Part shown: piece after piece, positions 35,901-44,721 of the stretch
Position numbering within the stretch: the first letter of the stretch is position 1
How the letters are laid out: every line of letters begins with the position of its first letter
Assembly: GCA_907164885.2 (NCBI GenBank)
Contig: OU015499.1
Coordinates: 160,290,195 to 160,354,194, forward strand
From: Dolomedes plantarius
Taxonomy: Eukaryota; Arthropoda; Arachnida; Araneae; Dolomedidae
Direction: 5' to 3'
Length of the DNA: 64,000 bases
Notes under the pieces: model-generated
The model's database searches: none
Told to the model about the DNA's origin: nothing
Seen by the model: only the letters and a program-made list of their open reading frames with translations
Translations under genes and position numbers: made by a program

Positions 35901-38900
35901 CAAGATAACTAATATCACTTTCAGATTCCGAGAAATAATCAGGAATATATGCTCTGTCACTTGCTAAATGCTTTCTGCCCAGCATCTCAATGAACTCAAT
36001 TAAAGAATGAACTCAAATTAAAGAAAGAAAAAAAAATCAGTGAACAGCTATTGCCAATTTTTGGCAAAAATCTGATTCAAAGGCCAAATATTGTATTTAA
36101 AGCATTATCACTGGTTAAACAGTGGAAACACAGGATGCGCTATAAAATAAAGGAAAAAAGACCTTGCCCAGGGAAATCATGGGATGAGCAAATTTTGCTA
36201 TATTTGTGTTGCAAGCGGAAATCGTGGGATAAGCAGTCAGAGGGTTAATAAGAGGCATCTTAATCTGATGATATCTACAATGATAACATACATATATATA
36301 TATATATTTATAGCCTTCAAAGATTTGACCTTTATCTGTTAAGAGCTAGACCATGTGCAGGCATATATACTAATCTAAAAGAAATTTTTATTTTGTAACA
36401 CATTCTTAAAAAATTATCAAGCTACAGCAATTTTCCAACATGAAAAAAGTTGTATCTACAGTATCATCTAATATTCTAGACTTTGAGGGTATAATTTAAT
36501 CAGCAGATTTTAACAAGTTTACAGAGGTAACTTTGCATGATCACTAGAATTCTTTTTAATTAATTTTCTTTTACATTCCTTTATTGATATGCAAATTAGA
36601 AATTGCTAATTCTATAAAAAGGACACCAGACCAAGCATAAATGACGTTCTGTGGTTAGAAAAAAAAACAGAAATACAATTTTATTAAACCATTAAAAAAA
36701 AGCTCATAGGAAACTAATTTGTAATAAATTATCTAATTTTAAAGACTTTTTTAAAACAGCTAAATCTTGAAGTTACACTGACAACTATAAAATCAAAGTT
36801 GAAAATTTTCAGTTCTAATAACTTTCATATAGTTAACTCCATTATACTGTTTGACAATAGGATATTAACAATGAAGATATGAAAAAAAAAACCCACATGA
36901 TGGTATATTAATACAAGTGTAGAAAAGATTTAAGATTCATTAAAAATGATCATTCAGACATTAAAAAAAAATTTACTTGTGCTATGTCCAGACGATGGCA
37001 GTCTAATGCTGCTAAACATACTTGTTCATATATAAGCCATTCTAAAATAAAGTATAAAAATATAAATACACTCTGAAAACGCATTTTGCTCTCAAAACAA
37101 CAAAAATGACTTAAAATAGATACAAAAAAATTACACATAAAAAGCATAATAAATATATCAAATTTCACTTAATAATTTAGGATAAAACTTCTCAGACACT
37201 TACTTTCATCCCCAACTTTATGAGTATTGTTTGATAAAACATCCTGCCACATTTCAATTACTTCTTCAGAACATCTTATATTATCATCTCGCCACTGCCT
37301 GAGTGTGTCACGAGCATCTACATATATAAAAGTCAAACATGTATATATTACTAATCAAAATTATAACATACAAAAACAAACAATTATGGATGTCTAATAC
37401 TCAGTTATTTCATCTACCAAAATTAACTTAGTTAAATTTAACACTAGTTAAATTTTCTTTGTCACATGTCAAATAGTTATAAATTTCCTTTTATGAATTT
37501 AAGTCTCATTTTAAGACAAATAATAGGGCATAACTTTTTACCCTATCAAGAGTTATAATATATTTTTCAAAACATAAAAATTAAAGTGCCTGTAGGAACA
37601 GCAATAATTTTCATTCAATGAATTGATAAAGAGCAAATAGAAAAGTATTATGAAATATGAATTGTCACACACACACTATATATCCTTTCATAATTGGTAA
37701 TTTTCATGATCATATAAAGATGATGCTCTAGAACAGGGGTTCTCAACCTTTCAGGCTCTACGCCCCCCCTTTGAACAGTGATGAGAGGTTACGCCTCCCC
37801 ACCACCACCATATGTGGTCAATACAAGTATAGTACAATCGGAATTTGAAACTGAAGTTGGTTATTAAATTAAAATATAGAATAGATAATTTCATACACAA
37901 AATTTATTACTACTCATATCTTAATTTGGAACATATTATTATTAGAACATATGAAATCAAAGAATTAAATACAGATGAAATATATTTGAGGTAATCAAGG
38001 ATCTAGGTGAGGTTGGCATGTAATACCAGTCACTTTCACAACATTAATGAGGGGACTGGCACTATTTGTCCTTGACAAGTTTTTGAATATTAGGTTGTAA
38101 CTGTGACAAAGCACACCTCAGGTCACTTTCAACATCCAGACGTACGAAAATTATCGTATTTTTACAATTACGACAACTATAGTGGACGACAATTATTGTG
38201 TTCGTGTTCGTACGTCAAAAATACGTTACGGTTACATTGTGAGCGCAAAATTGAGTACAATAAATGACAGTTAGTTTTAATTTTTATTTTACTTTCTTTT
38301 TAACTCACGCCTCCCTTGAAATTCTTCTATGCGCCCCCCAGATTGAGAACCGCTGCTCTAGAAGATTTATTCATGGTGGCGAGGAACAGGAAAACTACAA
38401 GCTATATAGTTCCCCGATAATTTTTTTTCAGTATGCTATACTCTTTGTTTCACAGCTGATAACATTTACAAGTAGAAATACAGTGAATGGAAGATCTGTG
38501 TTCATTTTTAATAGGACTGATTTTACATGCACAGCATTATTTATGCATTTCTAAAAACGTTAAACAAGCTTAGCAGGTACTTAACATACAGTTTTTTTTT
38601 TCTTTGTTGATTAACCAATCATTAAGACCAACTAATTCTGCGGTTCAAGATTGCAGAATTCAGAAATGCTTCATGAATTTTATTCAAATCCCCCCCCCCC
38701 CCCCCTATTATGATTCACAGCTTGCGAGTTGATAGAAAAATGCGTTAAAAGCCATATTACCAAGTGGTCCCATAATAAATCACATTTACACTACACGATA
38801 CTTCATTAATGTGTACCTAGAAATTATTATCCAACAATGAGATCACAGATAATATTTACCTCTACTCTGACTATATAAAAAATTCCAAAATATATCAACT

Positions 38901-39253
38901 TCATTAATTTTAACCTCACGTAAACACTGATATTTAAATTTAATGACAAATTAAAAAACCAAACTATTCAAAAATCAACCATAGGCTCTAAATCATAGTT
39001 ATCCTAATAAATATATTATGACAACTGATTCATAAATCTAGACACAAAATACTTGTACAAGTAATTAGATATGCATCCTCTCCAGTTAAAAGTATACGTA
39101 ACGCATATACTATACCCATAAAATTACTGATGAAATTGCAGATGAATAATAAGGGTAACAGGTAATAACGTATGGTTATACGTCAGAAAATATATTTTAT
39201 ACAAAAATTGCCATAACAATTGTAAAATTACCTTGCCAGCTTATATCCAACAT
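19537..39253 (-). CDS. EMC2: ER membrane protein complex subunit 2, nine coding exons
   Basis: Complete coding region on the minus strand. Exons in order of translation: 39232-39253, 37204-37317, 36977-37041, 34739-34824, 33079-33222, 28528-28669, 27195-27305, 23160-23264, 19537-19614. They sum to 867 nt (288 residues plus TAG), close to the 297 residues of human EMC2. Every junction has AG before and GT after the exon, and the phases join without a break. EMC2 is the cytosolic TPR-repeat scaffold of the EMC, which inserts tail-anchored and multipass membrane proteins at the ER. Diagnostic stretches include [33 protein letters not shown] and [15 protein letters not shown]. No signal peptide or membrane segment is seen, as expected. 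The start ATG is in a 22-nt exon. Introns are full of transposons but no exon is damaged. The 5' UTR and transcription start were not identified. Confidence 0.95.
19977..20184. mobile_element. 208-bp hAT MITE (GGGCCC family)
   Basis: Starts CAGGGCCTTTTTATCGCATG and ends TTCATAATCGGGCACTG, flanked by exact CATAGAAC duplications (19969-19976 and 20185-20192). A larger relative is at 47795-48895. Confidence 0.9.
20454..20626 (+). mobile_element. pogo-like MITE, family P1
   Basis: Starts CAGTGGAATCTCGATCGATC and ends GATTGAGATTCCACTG, next to TA. It lies 8 bp from a second copy in the same orientation. Confidence 0.85.
20635..20805 (+). mobile_element. pogo-like MITE, family P1, second copy in tandem
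   Basis: Starts CAGTGGAATCTCGATCGATC and ends TCGATCGAGATTCCACTG. Nearly identical to its neighbour, so either a tandem duplication or two insertions into adjacent TA sites. Confidence 0.85.
21749..22220 (+). mobile_element. tRNA-derived SINE, family S2, with an insertion
   Basis: Head GGCCCAAGGTAGCCTAGTGG (A box) and GGATTGAATCCCG (B box), body to about 21855, then about 215 bp of foreign sequence, then body resuming at about 22075 (TGTAGACCGTTAAGTCCCTC and GGTCAGAGAGGGTGGGTGAG). Same family as the SINE at 6681-9829 but without the minisatellite. Confidence 0.75.
22695..23035 (+). mobile_element. tRNA-derived SINE, family S3
   Basis: Head GCATGGTGGCCCAGTTGGCG (A box) and GGTTCCATGCC (B box, degenerate), followed by a body with TACCTCTGGAGATGTGGGG and an A-rich end. 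Sits 125 bp beyond EMC2 exon 8, in the intron. The frame at 22682-22903 is a SINE artefact. Confidence 0.7.
23160..23264 (-). CDS. EMC2: EMC2 coding exon 8
   Basis: Residues 229-263. It begins [19 protein letters not shown] and continues [15 protein letters not shown], matching the SASHIA...K..K..N.K.A.WA segment of EMC2. Acceptor TTCCAG, donor GTATGT. Confidence 0.94.
23410..23929. mobile_element. pogo/Tigger-like MITE
   Basis: Inverted ends CACCCATACCTCACTTTACG and ATATAACGAGGTATAGGTG, each beside TA. 520 bp, no transposase recognised. In EMC2 intron 7. Confidence 0.75.
24246..24933 (+). pseudogene. Tigger-like element with transposase C-terminal remnant
   Basis: Ends CAGTACAACCTCCCATAATA and TGGGAAGTTGTACTG beside TA. 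The frame at 24483-24686 continues an acidic tail seen from about 24346 ([17 protein letters not shown], then [15 protein letters not shown]), the style of jerky/Tigger C termini. The DDE core is deleted. Confidence 0.65.
25221..26150. mobile_element. TIR element split by a Helitron
   Basis: Ends CCTAAACTCCAAAACCTCTC and GAGAGGTTTTGGAGTTTAGG are perfect complements (20 bp or more). Inside is a complete family A Helitron. The residual element is about 230 bp and inserted into the 95-bp repeat. Confidence 0.72.
25392..26092 (+). mobile_element. Helitron family A, complete copy
   Basis: Begins TCTATATATATAAAACAGTT after A, ends GTAGCGAAGCACGAG...CAGCTAG before T. 701 bp. Confidence 0.82.
26663..27159 (-). 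mobile_element. Helitron family A, truncated copy
   Basis: Retains the 5' end in complement (TCTATATATATAAAACAGTT at 27159) and most of the body; the CTAG end is missing. It ends 35 bp from the donor of EMC2 exon 7. Confidence 0.7.
27195..27305 (-). CDS. EMC2: EMC2 coding exon 7
   Basis: Residues 192-228, reading [20 protein letters not shown] then [14 protein letters not shown], a close match to the GG.EN.EL....FAQ..KLN.RNMR..YG block of EMC2. Acceptor TTGCAG, donor GTAAGT. A Helitron terminus (27159) lies about 35 bp beyond the donor. Confidence 0.97.
27410..28003 (-). mobile_element. Helitron family D, complete copy
   Basis: Plus-strand left end CTAGTTGGTACCTGTCAAAA with a hairpin (CTGTCA/TGATGG; CCGTCA/TGACGG in the sister copy), right end AACTTAAATATACAGA before T. 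In EMC2 intron 6. It holds two internal copies of a stretch ending TTGTAAATTATC. Confidence 0.75.
28528..28669 (-). CDS. EMC2: EMC2 coding exon 6
   Basis: Residues 144-191. This is the most conserved stretch of the family: [20 protein letters not shown], then [18 protein letters not shown] and QRYAE. Acceptor TTTCTAG, donor GTGAGT, ends on a codon boundary. Confidence 0.97.
28908..29076 (+). mobile_element. Diverged pogo-like MITE, family P1
   Basis: CATTGGAACCTTGATCAATC to AGATCAAAGTACCACTG, matching the P1 consensus with many substitutions, hence an older insertion. Confidence 0.6.
29135..29864 (+). mobile_element. Helitron family A, diverged copy
   Basis: Begins TCTAAATATATAAAACAGTT and ends GTAGCAAAGCAAAGG...CAGCTAG before T. 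About 730 bp, more diverged than the copy at 25392. Confidence 0.75.
29868..29926. repeat. (TA)n and (GA)n microsatellite
   Basis: TA run followed by a short AGAGAG run. Confidence 0.9.
30142..30400. mobile_element. 259-bp MITE with about 36-bp inverted repeats
   Basis: Left TATATCTGTTCTCAGATGGA and right CCATCTGAGAACAGATATAT are perfect complements that continue through ATGTTATAAGAAA. Interior has no recognised coding. In EMC2 intron 5; superfamily unassigned. Confidence 0.7.
30540..30672 (-). mobile_element. tRNA-derived SINE fragment
   Basis: In complement ATCCGTATGGCTAGGGCACT (A-box-like) and GATTTCGAGTCCCAC (B-box-like) at tRNA-like spacing. No tail identified. Confidence 0.5.
30827..31677. 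mobile_element. pogo/Tigger-like element, 851 bp
   Basis: Inverted ends CAGGTAACCCTCCTATAACA and TGTAGGAGGGCTACCTG next to TA. The right side carries a partly repeated motif (GTGTTAGAGCGAAACCGTGTT) two to three times. No intact transposase. Confidence 0.8.
31709..32299 (-). pseudogene. piggyBac element with transposase remnant
   Basis: Exact TTAA on both sides (31705-31708 and 32300-32303) and ends CCCTTCAGCAGGC and GCGCTCCCGCTGAAGGA. On the minus strand it encodes a decayed version of the region seen at 6123-6404 (the counterpart of YNTTKAGVD). 591 bp, internally deleted. It abuts the pogo element ending at 31677. Confidence 0.82.
32366..32921 (-). mobile_element. Helitron family D, complete copy
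   Basis: Left end CTAGTTGGTACCCGTCAAAA with perfect hairpin CCGTCA-AAACA-TGACGG; right end AACTTAAATATATAGA before T. 556 bp, closely similar to 27410-28003. Confidence 0.8.
33079..33222 (-). CDS. EMC2: EMC2 coding exon 5
   Basis: Residues 96-143 plus two nucleotides. It reads [15 protein letters not shown], then [11 protein letters not shown] and [10 protein letters not shown], matching the central TPR helices of EMC2. Acceptor TTAACAG, donor GTGAGC. Confidence 0.96.
33223..34738. other. EMC2: EMC2 intron 4, no element recognised
   Basis: AT-rich intron with short runs and no inverted ends, tRNA-like boxes or coding seen. The small frame at 33837-34034 shows no domain. Confidence 0.5.
34739..34824 (-). 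CDS. EMC2: EMC2 coding exon 4
   Basis: Residues 68-95 plus two nucleotides. It contains the QFPGS motif of the first TPR region and ends EFEALE. Acceptor TTACAG, donor GTAAAA. Confidence 0.95.
35119..36244 (-). pseudogene. piggyBac element, internally deleted transposase
   Basis: Flanked by TTAA (35115-35118 and 36245-36248), ends CCCCCTGACTGCT and AGCAGTCAGAGGG. On the minus strand an acidic N-terminal piece ([20 protein letters not shown]) is followed, without the DDE core, by [20 protein letters not shown] and CAVCC, the segment before the cysteine-rich C-terminal domain of piggyBac. Stops and frameshifts follow. In EMC2 intron 3. Confidence 0.82.
36249..36976. other. EMC2: EMC2 intron 3 remainder, no element recognised
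   Basis: AT-rich intron DNA with a short (TA)n near 36292. Nothing further recognised. Confidence 0.5.
36977..37041 (-). CDS. EMC2: EMC2 coding exon 3
   Basis: Residues 46-67, reading [20 protein letters not shown], a close match to the WIIYEQV..AALD segment of EMC2. Acceptor TTTTAG, donor GTAAAT. It ends on a codon boundary. Confidence 0.95.
37204..37317 (-). CDS. EMC2: EMC2 coding exon 2
   Basis: Residues 8-45, reading [13 protein letters not shown] and ending GDE, aligned with the RKWREEN...KLGDD region of vertebrate EMC2. Acceptor TAG at 37320-37318, donor GTAAGT. One nucleotide of codon 46 lies at its end. Confidence 0.93.
37734..38355. mobile_element. hAT element in the first EMC2 intron
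   Basis: Ends CAGGGGTTCTCAACCTTTC and GATTGAGAACCGCTG with exact 8-bp duplications CTCTAGAA (37726-37733 and 38356-38363). 622 bp, no transposase recognised. Confidence 0.9.
38364..39231. other. EMC2: EMC2 intron 1 remainder
   Basis: AT-rich, with a 14-16 base C run at about 38691. No gene or element recognised. Confidence 0.45.
39232..39253 (-). CDS. EMC2: EMC2 coding exon 1 (22 nt)
   Basis: Encodes the first seven residues, MLDISWQ, plus one nucleotide, followed by donor GTAATT. It matches the position of the short N-terminal segment ending in a Trp in other EMC2 proteins. The one-nucleotide overhang completes an Asp codon with exon 2. The exon is tiny and was found by phase and homology, so it is the least certain of the nine. 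Confidence 0.8.
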
Positions 39254-40758
39254 TTCTGCTAAGCAAACAGGAAGTCTAATTACCAAAAAAGGGTACGGTT
39301 AAAAGTAATGAATAAAATATTAAAGGTTGTGGTAAAAATATTATTACCAAGGAGATTAATTTTAAATCTAATTTTCCGTATATAGTTTCTAGAGCTAATT
39401 CTGTTTACATGAATAAATGTCAGGAAAAATATTCAATAGGGATTTGTATTGGGTTAGTATTCCTTGTTGCCATGATGTATTAACGTTACTTATGGAAATT
39501 GGGAAAAGTACCTCTAAAAATGTTCTGATTGTATCTACAGATAAGCCATTTTTTTTTTGTTTCTAAACTAAAATATTTTTAAACGCTTTCAAATTTGAAG
39601 ACTTTGATTGAAGAGGATATGAATGGTTAAATACATTAAATCATCTTTTTCCTTGGATCCGACGCCAGATTTTACCCCTTGCTCCCTGAAACTCTCCGTA
39701 ACTTCTCTTTCCCAAAACAGTTGGGTCATAGGGCAATGTCTCGCAGCATGTCACATCTCAACTCTTGCAGATTTTACTTCTTGCTTGGCGAGGACTGGAG
39801 TTACAATACAAGACGCTGGCCTGAAGTAACCTATCCTGATATCTATACATATCTCAACATAATAATAATCATTCTCAACGAAAAAATGATTATATTCTCT
39901 TAAACCTTGCGAAATATTTTAAAAAAAGTGTTAAAATACCTGTTAAATACAACTAATATGAGAAATTTTATAAATAAACTTAAATTATTTAACTCAAAAT
40001 GAAGGTATCGTCCAAAAACACATGCAAACGCATAGGAACTGCTTCTGTTTTTTGCCACTCGATAATGACGTCATCTATAGCAGACGAAAACTGACGTAGC
40101 CAGTGACGTTGCAACATTTCGCCTTATTTTCCAAGAAAAATGTGAGGTAAGAAGCGAATGGCCTTTAATAATGCCACATTTGTATAAATACGCATCACTG
40201 AAATGAGTAGAAACAAAATAAGACGCGTGTCCTTAAATAGGGCAGTGATTTACTGAATGGGTAGATCACAGGAAATTTTAATTCTGTTTTACTGTGGATT
40301 TAACTTCAGTCCAGTATGAAACAAGATGCTTTCGTATTTAATTTAAATTGCATTAAATTTATTATTTAAAAAAATAGTTCTTCGAAAAGTAATTTAAAAA
40401 AATGTGCAACGCTGAAATGAGTCTGAACTCTTCGTAACACATCAACTATAAGTGAAATGGATCACAGATTGTCTAATAACAAGTAGAGACATTACAGAGA
40501 AAATAAATAACAAAAAGTTTTAATGTAAATCAAGTGTTAATTGTAACTTTCATGAAACTTATGGAAACTGTCTAATATGAACACACAGCTCCTTAAAATC
40601 ACCAATAATAATAATAATAATAATCGTGGATATAAAAAAGTTCCTTTTGGAAAAAAGTTGTGCTCCTGTTGCTAGTTGTTGAAATCAAGTTACAAACACC
40701 GTTTAGTGCGGCATCTATTTGTTTGCATATATTAATCTTAACGTTCCGAGTAGTTTTA
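39254..40758. other. EMC2 upstream region
   Basis: Would hold the EMC2 5' UTR and promoter. The frame at 39623-39829 has no recognised domain. Several TGACG motifs cluster near 40066-40110; a short (AAT)n lies near 40605. Confidence 0.35.
40066..40073. promoter_or_regulatory. Palindromic CRE-like site upstream of EMC2
   Basis: Exact TGACGTCA palindrome about 0.8 kb upstream of the EMC2 start codon, with further TGACG cores at about 40092 and 40103. CREB/ATF proteins bind such sites, but no core promoter element was recognised and transposons nearby also carry GACGT motifs, so the regulatory role is a guess. Confidence 0.25.
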
Positions 40759-40944
40759 GGTCCTGTTCACATAGGAGTCCGTTGCTTTGCGTTAAGGAAA
40801 AGATGACGTTGAGATGAAAATAAACCAATCATAGGCGTTAAAAATTTCATTGCTAATCGTTTGGAGGCATATGATTGGTTTATTTTCGTCTCAACGTCAT
40901 CTTTTCCTTAACGCAAAGCAACGGACTCCTATGTGAACAGGCCC
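40759..40944. mobile_element. PIF/Harbinger-like MITE, family H1
   Basis: 186 bp. Ends GGTCCTGTTCACATAGGAGT and ACTCCTATGTGAACAGGCCC with TTA on both sides, a 3-bp TWA duplication. The interior holds facing copies of AAACCAATCAT and ATGATTGGTTT, so the whole element is nearly palindromic. Confidence 0.85.
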
Positions 40945-41463
40945 TTACACTCTCATATTGACAATTCACAAGAATGATCCTAATGGAAGACATTTTTAAG
41001 GCTTCCAGAAAAGCAAAGAAAGTGGCTAAAAAAATATGGGGACACACAAAGTTTCTTGATGAAGTTTTGGAATTTCTGGTGTAGTTTGTAATCTTCTCCA
41101 GATAAATATTAACACTCGCAGTGCCAATCACTGATGCGGCGAGCACTTTGCATAAAACACTGATTAATCATGATTGTTGTCACAGTATCCCCTCTCCTCC
41201 TCTCGGCTGTTAACGAATGTCTTTTGAATAAAAGTGGTCATTTTCAAGGCAAATGTCGAAATAAGGACACTGTTAAGTTTATAACTCAGGTAACAAAATT
41301 TAAAAAGAAATTCAGAAATTACCGAAAGAAGACATTAAAAAAAATTTCTTCGAAATAGGTAAAAATATTATTTATTTTAAATTATTTAAATTAAAAGATT
41401 TTTCCTAAATTTTATTAGAATACTAAGCTAAAATTTTTGAGACTGTATAACGTTAAAGAATAA

Positions 41464-41953
41464 GGGCCTGTTCACATAGGAGTCCGTTGCTTTGCGTTAA
41501 GGAAAAGATGACGTTGAGACGAAAATAAACCAATCATATGTCTCCAAACGATTCGCAATGAAATTTTTAACGTCTATGATTGGTTTATTTTCGTCTCAAC
41601 GTCATCTTTTCCTAAGGGTCTGTTCTCATAGGAGTCCGTTGCATTACGTTAAGGAAAAGATCACGTTGAGACGAAAATAAACCAATCATATGCTTCCAAA
41701 CGATTAGCAATGAAATTTTTAACGTCTATGATTGGTTTATTTTCGTCTCAACGTCATCTTTTCCTAAGGGCCTGTTCCCATAGGAGTCCGTTGCGTAGCG
41801 TTAAGGGAAAGATGACGTTGAGACGAAAATAAGCCAATCATAGGCGTTAAAAATTTCATTGCTAATCGTTTGGAGGCCTATGATTGGTTTATTTTCGTCT
41901 CAACGTCATCTTTTCCTTAACGCAAAGCAACGGACTCCTATGTGAACAGGCCC
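41464..41953. mobile_element. H1 MITE, fused trimer
   Basis: Three H1 units head to tail (41464-41612, 41616-41764, 41768-41953). The first two lack their right inverted end and share TAA joints (CCTAAGGG); only the last has an intact right end followed by TAA. Confidence 0.82.
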
Positions 41954-42492
41954 TAAATCAGTTCGTCCTCAAGGAAGAGAGTACTTCAACAAAATAGTAT
42001 GGTATGATAATGAAAGAGGGCCGCCGAAGGACAAAGATAGCGAACTTAAGTTATGTAGAAAATATTCCCGACAGAATGTAGAGGGCGCTGCGAGTGTTGA
42101 GCTCAGATGAGAGATTGACGTTGTCGAGAGAGGTTATGTTGCTAGAGAGAGTAATAAAATTTATATGATTTTCAAAGTGTATAATGTATATATCTGTACA
42201 AATTATGTATATAATTAAATAATCAAGATTCAAAGAGAGAGTGTTGATTATTTAGAGAGTGATGTCGATAACTAGTATACAAGAACCACCGATAGAGACT
42301 CTGAATGAGTGCAACATATATGGTATGATTTCCAGAAGGTATAAGTACCAGCGGTGGCAGTCTGAATAATTTAGTTGGCGCTCGGACGACTGATATTTGT
42401 GTGGTTGAATTTGGAAGACCTTGAAATGTTATTAAAAGTTATCCATTCCAGTTCTATTCATGTAAAATATGTTTTTCCTGCTTGAAAAATAA

Positions 42493-42519
42493 GGGCCTGT
42501 TCACATAGGAGTCCGTTGA
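42493..42519. mobile_element. H1 MITE, left end only
   Basis: TAA then GGGCCTGTTCACATAGGAGT and CCGTTG, after which homology stops. Confidence 0.7.
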
Positions 42520-43108
42520 AAAATTTCCAATCTCATTATAATTTTAAGATTTTTTTAAAAATTTGAAATTTATAAACAAAATTTTAAAATGCTCCTTGCT
42601 ACTTAATTTTTGAGATATTTCCTCGATTTTGCATTTTAATCTCTTTAAACCGCATAACAAATAAATCTGGGTATCGATTATTTAATCCCTTGAATAGTTA
42701 ATTTTTGAGATTTTTTCTCTGAATTCCATCCCGATTTTCATCAAAATTTTGCCTTTTGAAAAGTTATAAATCAAATTTAATTACCTTAATGAAGTCGAAT
42801 TGTAAAATGCATACCCAGTTTTTTTGTAAACAGCATCAGGATTCTTTCTTATCAATTTCGTGAATTTTGAAGAAAAATTAAGTAGCATGGAGCATTTCAA
42901 AAATCGAAAAATCTCGAAAAATCTGTTTTGAGAAAAACAGATTTAAAATTTATTACTACACTTACCCATTATAAATTACTTTGTAGAAGCTTCATAAATG
43001 ATTTTTTACTTGAAAAAAAATTATTTTGGTGCTAAAAATCTACAGAAATATATATATTTTTTACAACACAATCAGTATTATAATGACGAGATTTGCTCAA
43101 AAGGTCCA
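42520..43108. other. No gene recognised
   Basis: AT-rich sequence with no recognised frame or inverted end. Confidence 0.4.
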
Positions 43109-43172
43109 CCGTTCCTTTAATAGAAATTGCGGTTATAAAAACCAAATCTACAGATTACAATCTTCCGTTTAA
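43109..43172 (-). mobile_element. Helitron family D fragment
   Basis: Matches the internal part of the D copies (AAAAACCAAATCTACAGATT). Cut by the H1 MITE that follows. Confidence 0.55.
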
Positions 43173-43357
43173 GGGCCTGTTCACATAGGAGTCCGTGCGT
43201 TGCGTTAAGGAAAAGATGACGTTGAGACGAAAATAAACCAATCATATGCCTCCAAACGATTAGCAATGAAATTTTTAACGCCTATGATTGGTTTATTTTC
43301 GTCTCAACGTCATCTTTTCCTTAACGCAACGCAACGGACTCCTATGTGAACAGGCCC
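43173..43357. mobile_element. H1 MITE
   Basis: Ends GGGCCTGTTCACATAGGAGT and ACTCCTATGTGAACAGGCCC with TAA on both sides. Confidence 0.87.
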
Positions 43358-43396
43358 TAATAGTCGTACAATTGAACGCGAGAGAGAATTGTAGAC

Positions 43397-43708
43397 TTAG
43401 AAAAATGTAAATTCAGACATAAATAATAAAAATGCAGAAAATGCCATTTTCAGGTGTTCTAATGTTCTGAGGACGATCCCATGGGTCATGTACATCCACT
43501 TGCTCTCACGTTGGAACCCCATTACTTTTCGATCAGGAACGACTTCCGTTGCATAGTGCGTTCTAAATGCCCTATGTGTCGCGGTCACAGAATCGCCGTG
43601 TTTAAAGAACGCCTCGATCACGAAACCGCGATGTTCACCGGACCCACTCGTGGTGTCCACTGACAACTCGAAAATCCGCCCAAACTGTTGCCACCTTACC
43701 TCTACCAC
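43397..43708 (-). pseudogene. Mariner-like transposase, N-terminal fragment
   Basis: Minus strand reads GEHRGFVIEAFFKHGDSVTA then THRAFRTHY and VPDRKV, resembling the N-terminal helix-turn-helix (E.RAF...F....S....RAFR..F) of mariner-type transposases in arthropods. No catalytic part nearby. Confidence 0.55.
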
Positions 43709-44581
43709 TCCCTTACCAGTGACCTTCAGAAATGGGGGAGTTTATTCTGCCGCATCCTGAATTAGTATAATTTAGTAAAAATGATTGGCAACTTTCTCAT
43801 TTTTGGTCATCTCCAAGCATCTGCAGTTTAGACCGAAGTTCGCGAAAAACGCAGTTCGTTCCATTATTGACGAGGATAAATTTCGCCTGAAATAAATGCA
43901 AAGTACTAAGTGCAGTCAGTCTCCATCAGTGCCTTTAGATGCTCTATCGTGTTTCAGAGTTAATAAATGTTGGTGAAATGTTATTCGATGACTGCTGTTG
44001 AATTATTATAGTGTGCAATTTTTATTACCATGTTTTTATTTAACTCGTTTTCTTGTTTGTGTGTGTGTTTGTGCAGTGCAAATCTTGCAATCGATTTTTA
44101 ACTAACTTCCCGACTACCTAGACATTTGAAACTTTTAGAATAGCTCGGAACACGATGACAATGCATTATTTTAATACTTTTAGCCATCTTTAAGCAGGAT
44201 TGAATCCATTTTCAGTTCATTTTGTTTTGTAGACTGGTGCAGCCATCTACCGGCCGGAACGGGAACGAAAAGTTAAGTGCGAGTTAACTTCCAATTAACT
44301 TCATTTTCTTTCAAGTTGATGGGATAATTCCTCAAAAAAATTTTAAAAAAGTATTTATTAATACATAGAATTGTCAAGTCTATATATGATTCAACAGAAA
44401 ATTTAAAAACATGGTGTATAAAAAGTTCTTTTTATCTTGTAATTATGGTTTTTTTTTTGTGTGTGTGTCGGCGGGCGGGCAGAGGACCAATGCCATTAGT
44501 CGGTAGAAACATTTATTTCAGCGAAAAAAAGTAGATAAATATCTGTTGAAAACACAATTTAACTCTCAAACTTTAAATATA

Positions 44582-44721
44582 CAGTAAATCCTCGTTTATT
44601 CGGACTAACTGGGACCATAGGCAATCCGGACAATCAAAAACCCGGATAATATGGGTTACAAGCAAAACAAAATCCTTAACTAAGCAGATTTACCATTTAT
44701 TACGGTAAAAATCTATGTTTT
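44582..44721. mobile_element. pogo/Tigger-like left end
   Basis: TA then CAGTAAATCCTCGTTTATTC and TCGGACTAACTGGGACC, typical of Tigger-like ends. Cut by the Helitron at 44722; no right end was found. Confidence 0.6.

Noticed and set aside
39623..39829. Short frame upstream of EMC2 as a divergent gene
   Set aside because: No homology recognised and no supporting splice or promoter signal.
40880..41146. 88-residue minus-strand frame with a hydrophobic stretch
   Set aside because: It starts at GTG, overlaps the H1 MITE and matches no family I recognise.
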